Below are positions 1 to 5,799 of a stretch of 6,161 nt of DNA, piece by piece. The notes beneath the pieces were generated by a model. It ran no database searches and was not told the DNA's origin. It was given only the letters and a program-made list of their open reading frames with translations. The DNA is taken from the NCBI GenBank assembly GCA_047634015.1, contig JBLIDB010000274.1, positions 1 to 6,161 of the forward strand. The letters run 5' to 3'. A program made the position numbers and the translations under genes. This DNA comes from JAJRXG01 sp047634015. Its GTDB lineage: Bacteria > Bacteroidota > Bacteroidia > Chitinophagales > Saprospiraceae. The stretch's first letter is position 1, and each line of letters starts with the position of its first letter.

Positions 1-753
1 GTTGCCATGGTAAAAGGTACAGTAAGTAATACAGTAATATCTGTTTTGCAGGGCATTCCAGCCGCAGTGCGTAGTCAAGTAGAAGAAATTACCACAGACT
101 TAGCTCCCACCATGGAGCGGATAGCGAAACGCAGCTTTCCATCAGCCACAATTGTATCAGACCGCTTCCATGTACAGAAATTAGCTTTAGATGCTGTGCA
201 ATAATTGCGTATAAAATTTAGATGGGAAGCTATAGATCAAGAGAATGCAGAGCGGGAATTAGCAAAAGAATCAGGCCACACTTTCAAGCCTAATATCTTA
301 GATAACGGAGATACCACAAAACAACTATTAGCACGAAGTAGATATTTGCTATTTAAAAGTTCAGACAAATGGACACCTACACAAAGGCATAGATCAGAGT
401 TACTATTCAAATATTATCCCGAGCTTGAAAAAGCATATAAGCTAAGCAGAAAGCTAGCGAAGATATTTGAACAAAAGACGACAAAAGAGATAGCGTATAA
501 AAAAATTGCACTATGGTATAATGACGTAGGAGCATCAGGGTTTAAATCATTTTATACAATAGCAAATACTATAAAAAGCCATTATAATCAAATCCTCAAC
601 TACTTCAATAATCGAAGTACCAACGCATCTGCAGAATCCTTTAAGGCTAAAGTGAAAGGCCTTAGAAGACAATTCAGAGGAGTTGTTAATGTCGAATTCT
701 TCCTCTATCGATTAGCTAAGATTTATGCATTACCCCCTAACTTTTCATCTTGA
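1..753 (+). pseudogene. ISL3-like family transposase, C-terminal part, broken by an in-frame stop
   Basis: This is the C-terminal portion of a DDE transposase resembling the ISL3 family, which cuts and moves its own insertion sequence. The reading frame is already open at base 1 (V-A-M-V-K-G-T), so the N-terminus, including the zinc-binding and helix-turn-helix parts expected in the family, lies outside the window. Visible landmarks are the Asp of ITTDLAPTM (codon 97-99), the family-typical SDRFHVQKL (Asp codon 160-162), and the C-terminal NASAESFKAKVKG block, whose Glu (codon 634-636) is the likely last acidic catalytic residue. A TAA at 202-204 interrupts the frame, which then continues without any shift through RIKFRWEAID to the TGA at 751-753. 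Relatives usually read roughly VQEMRIK here, so a GAA-to-TAA change plus ATG-to-TTG is the simplest history. A TTG restart at 205 would give a 182-residue piece lacking the upstream Asp residues, so it should be inactive. The family call is from motif recall, not a search. Confidence 0.85.
1..753 (+). mobile_element. Remnant of an ISL3-like insertion sequence, left end outside the window
   Basis: The transposase remnant marks an insertion sequence whose left end is not in the window. I cannot place the right terminal inverted repeat, because the left one is unavailable for comparison and no target-site duplication can be tested. The right boundary lies somewhere between the transposase stop (751-753) and about 765, where potassium-channel coding similarity begins. 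The given end is therefore the transposase stop, not a mapped IS end. Confidence 0.55.
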
Positions 754-1056
754 TCCAGGACAAGGAGTATAGGGACCTCCTTTGGACTACAGTAACATCC
801 TTGGGGAGGGGTGATAGGATATCATTTTCTTGAGGGTTAGGCATTGTTAGATTCCTTATACTTCTCTATTATTACACTGACTACTGTCGGTTATGGCGAC
901 TTCGCTCCTCAGACAGACGGAGGGACAATATTATACACTATCGTTGGAATAGGGATTATTTTGAGTTGATAAATACGATCTATCTGCACTATAGCGAGCA
1001 TAATAAAGAAAGGAGAAATTCAAAAAATTAAATCCCAATATTATAAGCCTAAATAA
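750..1056 (+). pseudogene. Decayed two-transmembrane potassium channel (Ion_trans_2 type)
   Basis: No intact reading frame exists here, but two frames joined together give a recognisable K+ channel. Frame 3 from about 750 reads LIQDKEYRDLLWTTVTSLG, the usual cytosolic start and first-helix entry of small bacterial channels. Frame 1 from about 810 reads VIGYHFLEG, a stop, then ALLDSLYFSIITLT and TVGYGD (883-900), the potassium selectivity filter, followed by FAPQT and a second helix YTIVGIGIILS. Disruptions are a frameshift around 801-815, a TAG at 838-840 (relatives normally have Trp after EG), and a TGA-TAA pair at 967-972. Beyond them the frame reads on to a basic tail ending in KSQYYKPK and a TAA at 1054-1056, immediately before the hairpin at 1059. 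The gene would have encoded an inner-membrane K+ channel of about 100 residues. The adjacent insertion sequence may have inactivated it or removed its 5' end. The pore motif makes the identity firm; the exact 5' limit is uncertain. Confidence 0.8.
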
Positions 1057-1058
1057 CA

Positions 1059-1094
1059 AACGGGGCTTTCTATTTCAAAATAGAAAGCCCCGTT
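1059..1094. terminator. Bidirectional hairpin terminator between convergent genes
   Basis: AACGGGGCTTTCTATTT (1059-1075) is repeated exactly as its reverse complement at 1078-1094, giving 16-17 base pairs with a 2-4 nt loop. It begins two bases after the channel pseudogene's stop and lies 88 bases beyond the porin stop, so it sits where both convergent transcripts should end. Neither side has a long T tract (plus side ATAGGATA, minus side TGTTATTTA). Function as a terminator therefore rests on the very stable GC-rich stem and its position. Confidence 0.75.
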
Positions 1095-1181
1095 ATAGGA
1101 TAAGAATATGTTTCTAAATATTTATGTGGATTATAATATCAGAAACAAATAGAATTGATTGATTGAATCTTCAATTTCTTA

Positions 1182-2207
1182 TTAAAATGCATATGCTACA
1201 GCTAAGACGAAAGAAGAAAGAGAACCTTTCATATCATCTCCGTCTGGAATAATGTCAGAAGAAAAAGCATCTAAGCGAATTTCCGGCATAATAGTAAGTC
1301 CATCAATAACATAATTGCCTGTTATCGTTAAGTCGAATACATTTTCACCGTCACCGATTACACCCACTCCGCTGTCTTTGAAATACTCTCCTCGTAATCC
1401 AATTTTAAATGCATCAGATGTTGCAGCTTGTAGGTAAAGAGCGGCACCTGAAAAATTGTCTGAAGCAGATGTAGCATTTACTCCTAAGTAAAGTGTTTCT
1501 GACAAGTCAACTCCCGCAGTTAAATCTATTTGAAAGAAATCCCCATCAAACAGTGTATTTAAATACGCGCTTCCGCTTCCAAAGTCATAACCCAATTGAG
1601 CACCTCCTACGTATTTATTCGTAGGGTTATATTCTGTGGCATCTGTTGGATTGAATATTCCAGTCATAATGCTAAATCCTCCGCCAAGGTCAAAATCAAA
1701 CTTGAGGCCAGTATGAGAAAATGGACCATATGAAAACATATATGAAGTACTGTAATTGAAATTGCCAGTTGGAGAAATAACTTCATATCCTAAAAATGTA
1801 TTGAAGTTTCCTATGGTTACTGTTGTTTTGTCACTAAGGTTCCAGTAAGCATACATTTGATTGACGATATTAGAACTGCCTCCAGGTCGAAGAAAGGGAG
1901 AAGCAAAAGTAGCGTCCTCTCCACGTGGTCCGTAAACCAAGTCTGCAACAAAACCTACTTTCCCCGTTTCGACTGTTCCTATTAAATTTGCCATCCCAAG
2001 GGCGAAGCCAGGTAGATTTGCGAATGATGTACCTGGGGCAGCATCAAAATCACCTCCTAAATTCTGTCTAAAATATGCATCTACTGATCCACTTAATGAA
2101 ATTGTAGGACTTGTTGTTTCCTCAACTACTACTACTTCTTCTTCTTCTTGAGCATAAATATTTGAAAGAGCGGCTAACATTAAAATTATAAGTAATATCT
2201 GTTTCAT
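1182..2207 (-). CDS. Outer-membrane beta-barrel protein, putative porin (BBP2-like)
   Basis: This is a predicted outer-membrane barrel of 341 residues, the usual size for the Bacteroidota BBP2/OmpL-like putative porins often found beside amt genes. Residues 1-19 form a signal peptide (basic KQ, hydrophobic ILLIILMLAALS, ending IYA) with likely cleavage at A19|Q20. The mature protein starts with a low-complexity acidic-valine run (EEEE-VVVV-EE, residues 21-30). It then has alternating strand-like segments starting SLSGSVDAYFRQNL, and a family-typical core with IGNFNTFLGYEVISP followed by NYSTSYMFSYGPFSHTGLKF. It ends SFVLAVAYAF, with the C-terminal Phe that marks barrels for BAM-dependent assembly. 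It lies downstream of amt on the same strand after 188 nt, so it may let ammonium or small nitrogen compounds cross the outer membrane. That substrate is inferred from position only. The ATG at 2207 is chosen because it directly precedes the signal peptide; no Shine-Dalgarno site is visible, which is common in this phylum. Confidence 0.85.
   Translation of the reverse strand: MKQILLIILMLAALSNIYAQEEEEVVVVEETTSPTISLSGSVDAYFRQNLGGDFDAAPGTSFANLPGFALGMANLIGTVETGKVGFVADLVYGPRGEDATFASPFLRPGGSSNIVNQMYAYWNLSDKTTVTIGNFNTFLGYEVISPTGNFNYSTSYMFSYGPFSHTGLKFDFDLGGGFSIMTGIFNPTDATEYNPTNKYVGGAQLGYDFGSGSAYLNTLFDGDFFQIDLTAGVDLSETLYLGVNATSASDNFSGAALYLQAATSDAFKIGLRGEYFKDSGVGVIGDGENVFDLTITGNYVIDGLTIMPEIRLDAFSSDIIPDGDDMKGSLSSFVLAVAYAF
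2121..2147 (-). repeat. Trinucleotide run encoding EEEE-VVVV-E in the porin N-terminus
   Basis: Read on the minus strand, four GAA codons are followed by three GTA, one GTT and a GAG. This is a short imperfect triplet microsatellite immediately after the signal-peptide cleavage site. Slippage would add or remove single Glu or Val residues without shifting the frame. Confidence 0.6.
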
Positions 2208-2258
2208 GATGTCGATTTGTATTTTATGTATTAAGGTTCTTTATTTAAAAAATTAAAA

Positions 2259-2375
2259 GAGAAGGCAGGGACTTCGCAGGACCTGACACCTGCATCGTTA
2301 TGAAAGTGACAGGTTGTTCTGGTATGAAGTCGTATGAAAAACCAAGATTTTAAAGGCACGAAGCCCCTGCTTCTC
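2259..2375 (-). ncRNA. Structured element in the amt-porin intergenic region (attenuator, terminator or sRNA candidate)
   Basis: On the minus strand, GAGAAGCAGGGGCTTCG (2375-2359) pairs with CGAAGTCCCTGCCTTCTC (2276-2259). Sixteen Watson-Crick pairs and one G.U wobble form, with one bulged C. The same arms read on the plus strand would give an A.C mismatch instead of the wobble, so the structure favours minus-strand RNA, the sense of amt and the porin. The 3' arm is followed at once by TTTTAATTTTTT (2258-2247), a U-rich tract as in intrinsic terminators. Inside the 82-nt loop, 2281-2289 and 2306-2314 form a second hairpin (8 of 9 pairs). I recognise no named riboswitch or RNA family. Possible roles are a partial terminator lowering porin output relative to amt, a 3'-UTR-derived small RNA, or a small palindromic repeat insertion. 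Confidence 0.5.
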
Positions 2376-2395
2376 AAAAAACTAACTATGATTTT

Positions 2396-3685
2396 TTAAG
2401 AATAAGCTTTCATTCCGTGTTCGATGATGTCTAATCCTTTTTCTTCCTCTTCCTCATCGACTCTAATTCCTAAAGTGATTTTCAAAAGATAGAATATGGC
2501 AAAGGCGCAAACGAATGAGAATAAACCCATTGCAAATATTCCAATAAGTTGATCACTGAATGACCCGACAGTACTTCCGTCAGCTGCAAGATCAGAGAAA
2601 TCTCCGAAAATTGCGACGGCTAAAGTTCCCCAGATGCCACATACTAAGTGAACAGAGGTAGCTCCAACAGGATCATCTAATTTGGCACGATCAAAGGCTG
2701 TTACAGCCAAAGGAATAATAATACCTGCTATGAGTCCGATTATAATTGATTCTCCAACAGTGACTGAATCTGCACTTGCTGTAATTCCAACAAGACCTCC
2801 AAGTATACCGTTGAGAACCATGGAAAGGTCATTGGTTTTTGTCATTATATAGGATACTACAAATGAACCAATCGCCCCTGCTGCTGCCGCAAGAGAAGTG
2901 GTAACGAATACAAGTGATACTAAATTTGCATCAGCACTCAGTACTGATCCTCCATTGAATCCAAACCATCCGAACCATAGGAGAAAAACACCTACTGCCG
3001 CAAGCGGCATACTATGGCCAGTTATAGGTCGAATTCCTTTAGAAGTGTATTTTCCGGATCTTGGTCCGAGAACAATAATTCCAGCCAGCGCTGCCCATCC
3101 ACCTACAGAATGGACAATTGTGGAACCCGCGAAGTCGTAGAATCCGAGTTGGTCTAACCAGCCACCTCCCCATTTCCACATTCCTGTGATAGGATAAATA
3201 AGTGCTACAAATATGAGTGCAAATATCAAAAATGAACTGAGTTTTATTCTTTCCGCAACGGCTCCAGAAACTATGGTAGCACATGTTGCTGCGAACATCG
3301 CTTGAAAAATAAAGTCGGAGTAATAAGTATAAGCTCCATCTGTATATGCGGCAGTCTGACCTTCAGCTCCAGGATCTATTCCAAATCCAGCGAATCCGAA
3401 CCAGCCATTGGCGCCGGCATCTCCAGGGTACATTAAATTAAATCCGCAAACCCAATAGGTTAGAAGACCGATCGCAATGATCATACAGTTTTTAAATAGA
3501 ATGTTTACCACATTCTTCTTTCTAACAAATCCTGCTTCAAGAGTAGAGAATCCTAAGTGCATTATAAATACGAGAACCGTAGCTATAAGGATCCAAAGAT
3601 TGTTGACTGTAAATGATGCGTTGTTAGCTATTTCTAATGCTTCGGCTGCAACATCAGCCTGTATTATAGTTGTAAGTGTATACAT
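2396..3685 (-). CDS. amt: Ammonium transporter, Amt/AmtB family
   Basis: This is a trimeric inner-membrane channel that takes up ammonium from the periplasm. At 429 residues it has normal family length. After a short N-terminal segment, the first core helix reads WILIATVLVFIMHLGFSTLE then AGFVRKKN, the classic TM1 block. The gate region FIFQAMFAA (about 126-133), W172 of WKWGGGWL, and D184 in YDFAGSTIVH match positions that recruit the ion. The Amt signature runs from D184 FAGS to GPR at 209. The conserved pore histidines are H192 (VHSVGG) and H346 (TSVHLVCGIWG). WFGFNGGS (238-247) is also canonical. The cytosolic C-terminal tail GIRVDEEEEEKGLDIIEHGMKAYS is the conserved region that couples subunits and contacts PII. 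The gene starts 32 nt after the PII stop, so the two are surely one transcript and PII controls the channel directly. Nothing in it looks defective. An A-rich stretch, not a Shine-Dalgarno site, precedes the ATG. Confidence 0.97.
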   Translation of the reverse strand: MYTLTTIIQADVAAEALEIANNASFTVNNLWILIATVLVFIMHLGFSTLEAGFVRKKNVVNILFKNCMIIAIGLLTYWVCGFNLMYPGDAGANGWFGFAGFGIDPGAEGQTAAYTDGAYTYYSDFIFQAMFAATCATIVSGAVAERIKLSSFLIFALIFVALIYPITGMWKWGGGWLDQLGFYDFAGSTIVHSVGGWAALAGIIVLGPRSGKYTSKGIRPITGHSMPLAAVGVFLLWFGWFGFNGGSVLSADANLVSLVFVTTSLAAAAGAIGSFVVSYIMTKTNDLSMVLNGILGGLVGITASADSVTVGESIIIGLIAGIIIPLAVTAFDRAKLDDPVGATSVHLVCGIWGTLAVAIFGDFSDLAADGSTVGSFSDQLIGIFAMGLFSFVCAFAIFYLLKITLGIRVDEEEEEKGLDIIEHGMKAYS

Positions 3686-3717
3686 TTTTATGATGAATTT
3701 TGACGTAAGGGAAATGA

Positions 3718-4056
3718 TTAAAGGGCGTCAGTATCGCGCTCTCCTGTTCTGACTCGAACAAATTGTTCTATTGGGGATACGATGATTTTACCATCACCTA
3801 TACTTCCTGTTCGACCTGTAGATACAATGGTTTCAATAATTTGATCGACCTTAGAATCATTAGCAACAATTTCGATTTTCAGTCGAGGAATATCCCCGGA
3901 GTCATATATTGCTCCGCGATAAGTTACTGGTTCTCCTTTCTGTTTCCCGTGTCCGCTTACTTCAAGAAAGGTAAAGAAGTTCACCCCTATAGATTCCAAG
4001 GCTTCTTTGATATCCTCAAATTTCGAGAACCTGACAATAGCTTCAATTTTTTTCAT
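3718..4056 (-). CDS. glnK: PII-family nitrogen regulatory protein (GlnK/GlnB type)
   Basis: This is a small trimeric signal protein that senses ATP/ADP and 2-oxoglutarate and, in the known GlnK-AmtB pairs, plugs the ammonium channel when nitrogen is plentiful. Its 112 residues match the family length exactly. Visible elements are MKKIEAIVRFSKFEDIKEAL at the N-terminus, the T-loop GHGKQKGEPVTYRGAIYDSGD (residues 35-55) with Q39, K40, Y46 and Y51, the B-loop STGRTGSIGDGKIIVSP, and the C-loop RVRTGERDTDAL. Y51, the residue uridylylated in enteric PII, is kept, although whether this organism has the modifying enzyme cannot be seen. It is the first gene of the minus-strand cluster, and its link to amt favours the GlnK label over GlnB. 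Upstream, CAAGGTTA at 4081-4088 reads TAACCTTG on the coding strand, one base from the Bacteroidota -7 consensus TAnnTTTG, but no matching -33 element is present. Confidence 0.95.
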   Translation of the reverse strand: MKKIEAIVRFSKFEDIKEALESIGVNFFTFLEVSGHGKQKGEPVTYRGAIYDSGDIPRLKIEIVANDSKVDQIIETIVSTGRTGSIGDGKIIVSPIEQFVRVRTGERDTDAL

Positions 4057-4133
4057 AGTTGAGTTTTGATTAGTTTAGCACAAGGTTAGGACGGTAATAA
4101 GCCCGCTATGGACTCAATTCCATCCAAATTGTC

Positions 4134-4146
4134 ATCGCAATGCGAT
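4134..4146. promoter_or_regulatory. 13-bp palindrome in the divergent glnK / 506-aa gene intergenic region
   Basis: ATCGCA-A-TGCGAT is a perfect inverted repeat with a one-base centre, lying about 78 bases before the glnK ATG and about 55 bases before the ATG at 4201. Such symmetry suits a dimeric transcription factor. A second weaker dyad, ATGGA-6-TCCAT, lies at 4108-4123. I cannot name a regulator for either. Confidence 0.35.
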
Positions 4147-4165
4147 TAATTGTTATTCTAAAGGG

Positions 4166-4193
4166 TTGATTATCAAGTATGTATTTATATTTA
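4166..4193 (+). promoter_or_regulatory. Possible Bacteroidota-type promoter for the 506-aa gene
   Basis: TTG at 4166-4168, a 17-nt spacer, then TATATTTA at 4186-4193 approximates the Bacteroidota sigma-A promoter (TTTG, 17-23 nt, TAnnTTTG), with the final G replaced by A. A start site 5-8 nt downstream would fall at about the ATG at 4201, implying a leaderless or nearly leaderless mRNA. The region is AT-rich, so a chance match is possible. Confidence 0.35.
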
Positions 4194-4200
4194 CGCTGTT

Positions 4201-5721
4201 ATGCCAATATCGAATTCTACATATCTTTTTAAGCTTATAAAATCCTTAACTAAGGCTGAAAAGCGAAATTTTCGACTTTATGCGAAGCGTAATCAGGATG
4301 ATAATAACATGCTTTTTATCCAGTTATTCGACGCATTAGATAAGATGACGGCCTTCGATGAGGACATGCTGATTAAAAAATTGGATGATATTTCAAAAAT
4401 GAAATTGTCCAATTTAAAAAGGCATTTGTATCAACAGATTCTGAGGAGTCTTAGAATGATCTATACAAAAAGGATCAATTCTATAGAAATCCGAGAAAAC
4501 ATAGATTATGCACATTTACTATATGCCAAAGGACTATATATCCAAAGCTTGAAAATACTGCAGCGTGCCAAACAGATGGCTCGTAAGGAAGAATTGGACC
4601 TTTTACAATTGGAAATTGTAGAATTTCAAAAGGTGATAGAATCAAGACATATTACTAATACAGGCCCTATTAAAAATGATGCCCTTACAGAAGAAGCAAA
4701 AGAAGTTATCAATAGAGTAGATGTTTCTATCTCTCTATCCAATTTACGCGTGCGGCTTCATGGATATTATATTAAAAATAGCCATGTTAAGAATTTAGAA
4801 GAAAAAGAGGAAGCGATTCGTTTTTTGAATTCTAATCTTCCCGAATTTGCGGAGGCAGAACTTGGATTTTTAGAACGTATTTATCTCTATCAGTGTTACG
4901 TGTGGCATTATTATATTTTACTGGATTTTGAGATGTGTTTACAGTATGCTCTAAAGTGGGTGAATGTATTTCACGATAAACCAGAGTTGAAAGCTCATGA
5001 TCCAGACCTTTTTATGAGGGGCTATCATTATGTGCTTACTGCAGCATTTCATGCACGCCGGCCTAAAGAGTTGGAGGGGCATTTGGAAGCATTACAAGAG
5101 TTTCGAAAATCTAATTATGCAAAATTCAATGAGAATTCGAAGATCTTTTCATTTCTATATGTGCATTGGGCAAGATTGGAAGGGCACTTTTTAAATGGTA
5201 CCTATGAAGAGGGTGTGGCAATACTTCCAAGTACGCTTCGAAGGATTAAGAGATACAGTGCAAGAATTGCTCCTCATAGACTCATGGTCTTTTATTATAA
5301 GATTGCGTGGATGTATCTTGGTAATGGGCAACCTGATAAAGCGGTTCCGTACATTACAAAAATCATAAATGATGATGTCGAGGACTTTAGAGAGGATATC
5401 CAAGGATATAGTCGTCTATTGTATTTAATGATTCATTATGATTTGGAAAATTTTGAACTGATGACTTATTTGGTGAAGATGGTGGATCGATTTTTTGCGA
5501 AAGCTTCACAAAGTAATCGCCTTCAGGTAAGTACGTTGCAGTTTTTTAAAAAAATAAAATCACTTCCACTTTCGGATCGCCAAAAATGTTTTTTAGAATT
5601 TGAAAAGGAAGTAGCGGAAATTAGAAGTGACCCATTTGAGACACGGGCTTTTATGTATCTCGATGTGGAAAGTTGGGTTAAAGCACGGATATTGCGAAAA
5701 ACAAAGTTAGACGGAATGTAG
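4201..5721 (+). CDS. Helical TPR-like protein of unknown function, 506 residues
   Basis: I do not recognise a characterised family. The opening MPISNSTYLFKLIKSLTKAEKRNFRLYA followed by FIQLFDALDKM resembles a group of uncharacterised proteins of about 500 residues that I associate with Bacteroidota. There is no signal peptide and no membrane segment, so it is probably cytosolic. The sequence is almost entirely amphipathic helix. TPR-like hairpins are visible around 104-130 (YAHLLYAKGLYIQSLKILQ) and 366-392 (YYKIAWMYLGNGQPDKAVPY), suggesting a solenoid that binds a partner protein. Residues 51-95 are rich in Lys, Arg, Leu and Met (KLSNLKRHLYQQILRSL) and could form a nucleic-acid or protein contact; that is speculation. 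It ends with FMYLDVESWVKARI. It is divergent from glnK, with 144 nt between the two start codons, and it is transcribed alone, followed by the hairpin at 5746. The ATG at 4201 is the first in the frame and fits the family-like start; no Shine-Dalgarno site precedes it. Confidence 0.85.
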   Translation: MPISNSTYLFKLIKSLTKAEKRNFRLYAKRNQDDNNMLFIQLFDALDKMTAFDEDMLIKKLDDISKMKLSNLKRHLYQQILRSLRMIYTKRINSIEIRENIDYAHLLYAKGLYIQSLKILQRAKQMARKEELDLLQLEIVEFQKVIESRHITNTGPIKNDALTEEAKEVINRVDVSISLSNLRVRLHGYYIKNSHVKNLEEKEEAIRFLNSNLPEFAEAELGFLERIYLYQCYVWHYYILLDFEMCLQYALKWVNVFHDKPELKAHDPDLFMRGYHYVLTAAFHARRPKELEGHLEALQEFRKSNYAKFNENSKIFSFLYVHWARLEGHFLNGTYEEGVAILPSTLRRIKRYSARIAPHRLMVFYYKIAWMYLGNGQPDKAVPYITKIINDDVEDFREDIQGYSRLLYLMIHYDLENFELMTYLVKMVDRFFAKASQSNRLQVSTLQFFKKIKSLPLSDRQKCFLEFEKEVAEIRSDPFETRAFMYLDVESWVKARILRKTKLDGM

Positions 5722-5745
5722 TCTTTCGAATTTTTGAGCGTAAAA

Positions 5746-5779
5746 AAATGGGATCAAGACATTCGTCGAGATCCCATTT
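5746..5779. terminator. Bidirectional intrinsic terminator
   Basis: AAATGGGATC (5746-5755) pairs with GATCCCATTT (5770-5779), and the interior adds GAC-ATTC-GTC (5758-5767) across a 2x2 internal loop. On the minus strand the stem runs into seven consecutive T, a textbook intrinsic terminator for the metallopeptidase gene ending at 5800. On the plus strand it is followed by TTTATATATA, a weaker tract that could still end the transcript of the 506-aa gene, whose stop is 24 bases upstream. Confidence 0.85.
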
Positions 5780-5799
5780 ATATATATTAGTGAGATATG

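Noticed and set aside
202..204. Programmed recoding at the transposase TAA
   Set aside because: TAA is not a usual recoding codon, there is no slippery sequence or stem nearby, and the neighbouring gene is also decayed, so simple mutation is more likely.
1109..1147. Inverted repeat TGTTTCT...AGAAACA downstream of the porin
   Set aside because: The arms are only 7 bp, AT-rich and separated by 25 nt. This is weak beside the perfect hairpin at 1059-1094.
1163..1178. ATTGAA-TC-TTCAAT dyad next to the porin stop
   Set aside because: The loop is too small and the stem too AT-rich to be a credible RNA hairpin. It is likely chance in AT-rich DNA.
2255..2380. MITE with terminal inverted repeats and a target duplication
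   Set aside because: The arms look like terminal repeats, but the only matching flank is AAAA on each side in an A-rich region, which is not evidence of a duplication. It was kept only as an alternative for the structured RNA.
2898..3284. Open frames of about 80 codons on both strands inside amt
   Set aside because: Amt is full length and canonical in the minus-strand frame. These are shadow readings with no start signal or recognisable domain.
3763..4062. 99-codon open frame on the plus strand opposite the PII gene
   Set aside because: It lies wholly antisense to a clear 112-residue PII protein, and its translation is Phe/Tyr-rich with no family resemblance. It is a shadow frame.
4119..4132. 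Sigma-54 promoter (GG-N10-GC) upstream of glnK
   Set aside because: On the minus strand TTGGATGGAATTGAGT has the GG but lacks the GC at the required spacing, so the match is too weak.
5191..5403. 70-codon minus-strand open frame within the 506-aa gene
   Set aside because: It is antisense to a continuous 506-residue frame and has no recognisable content.
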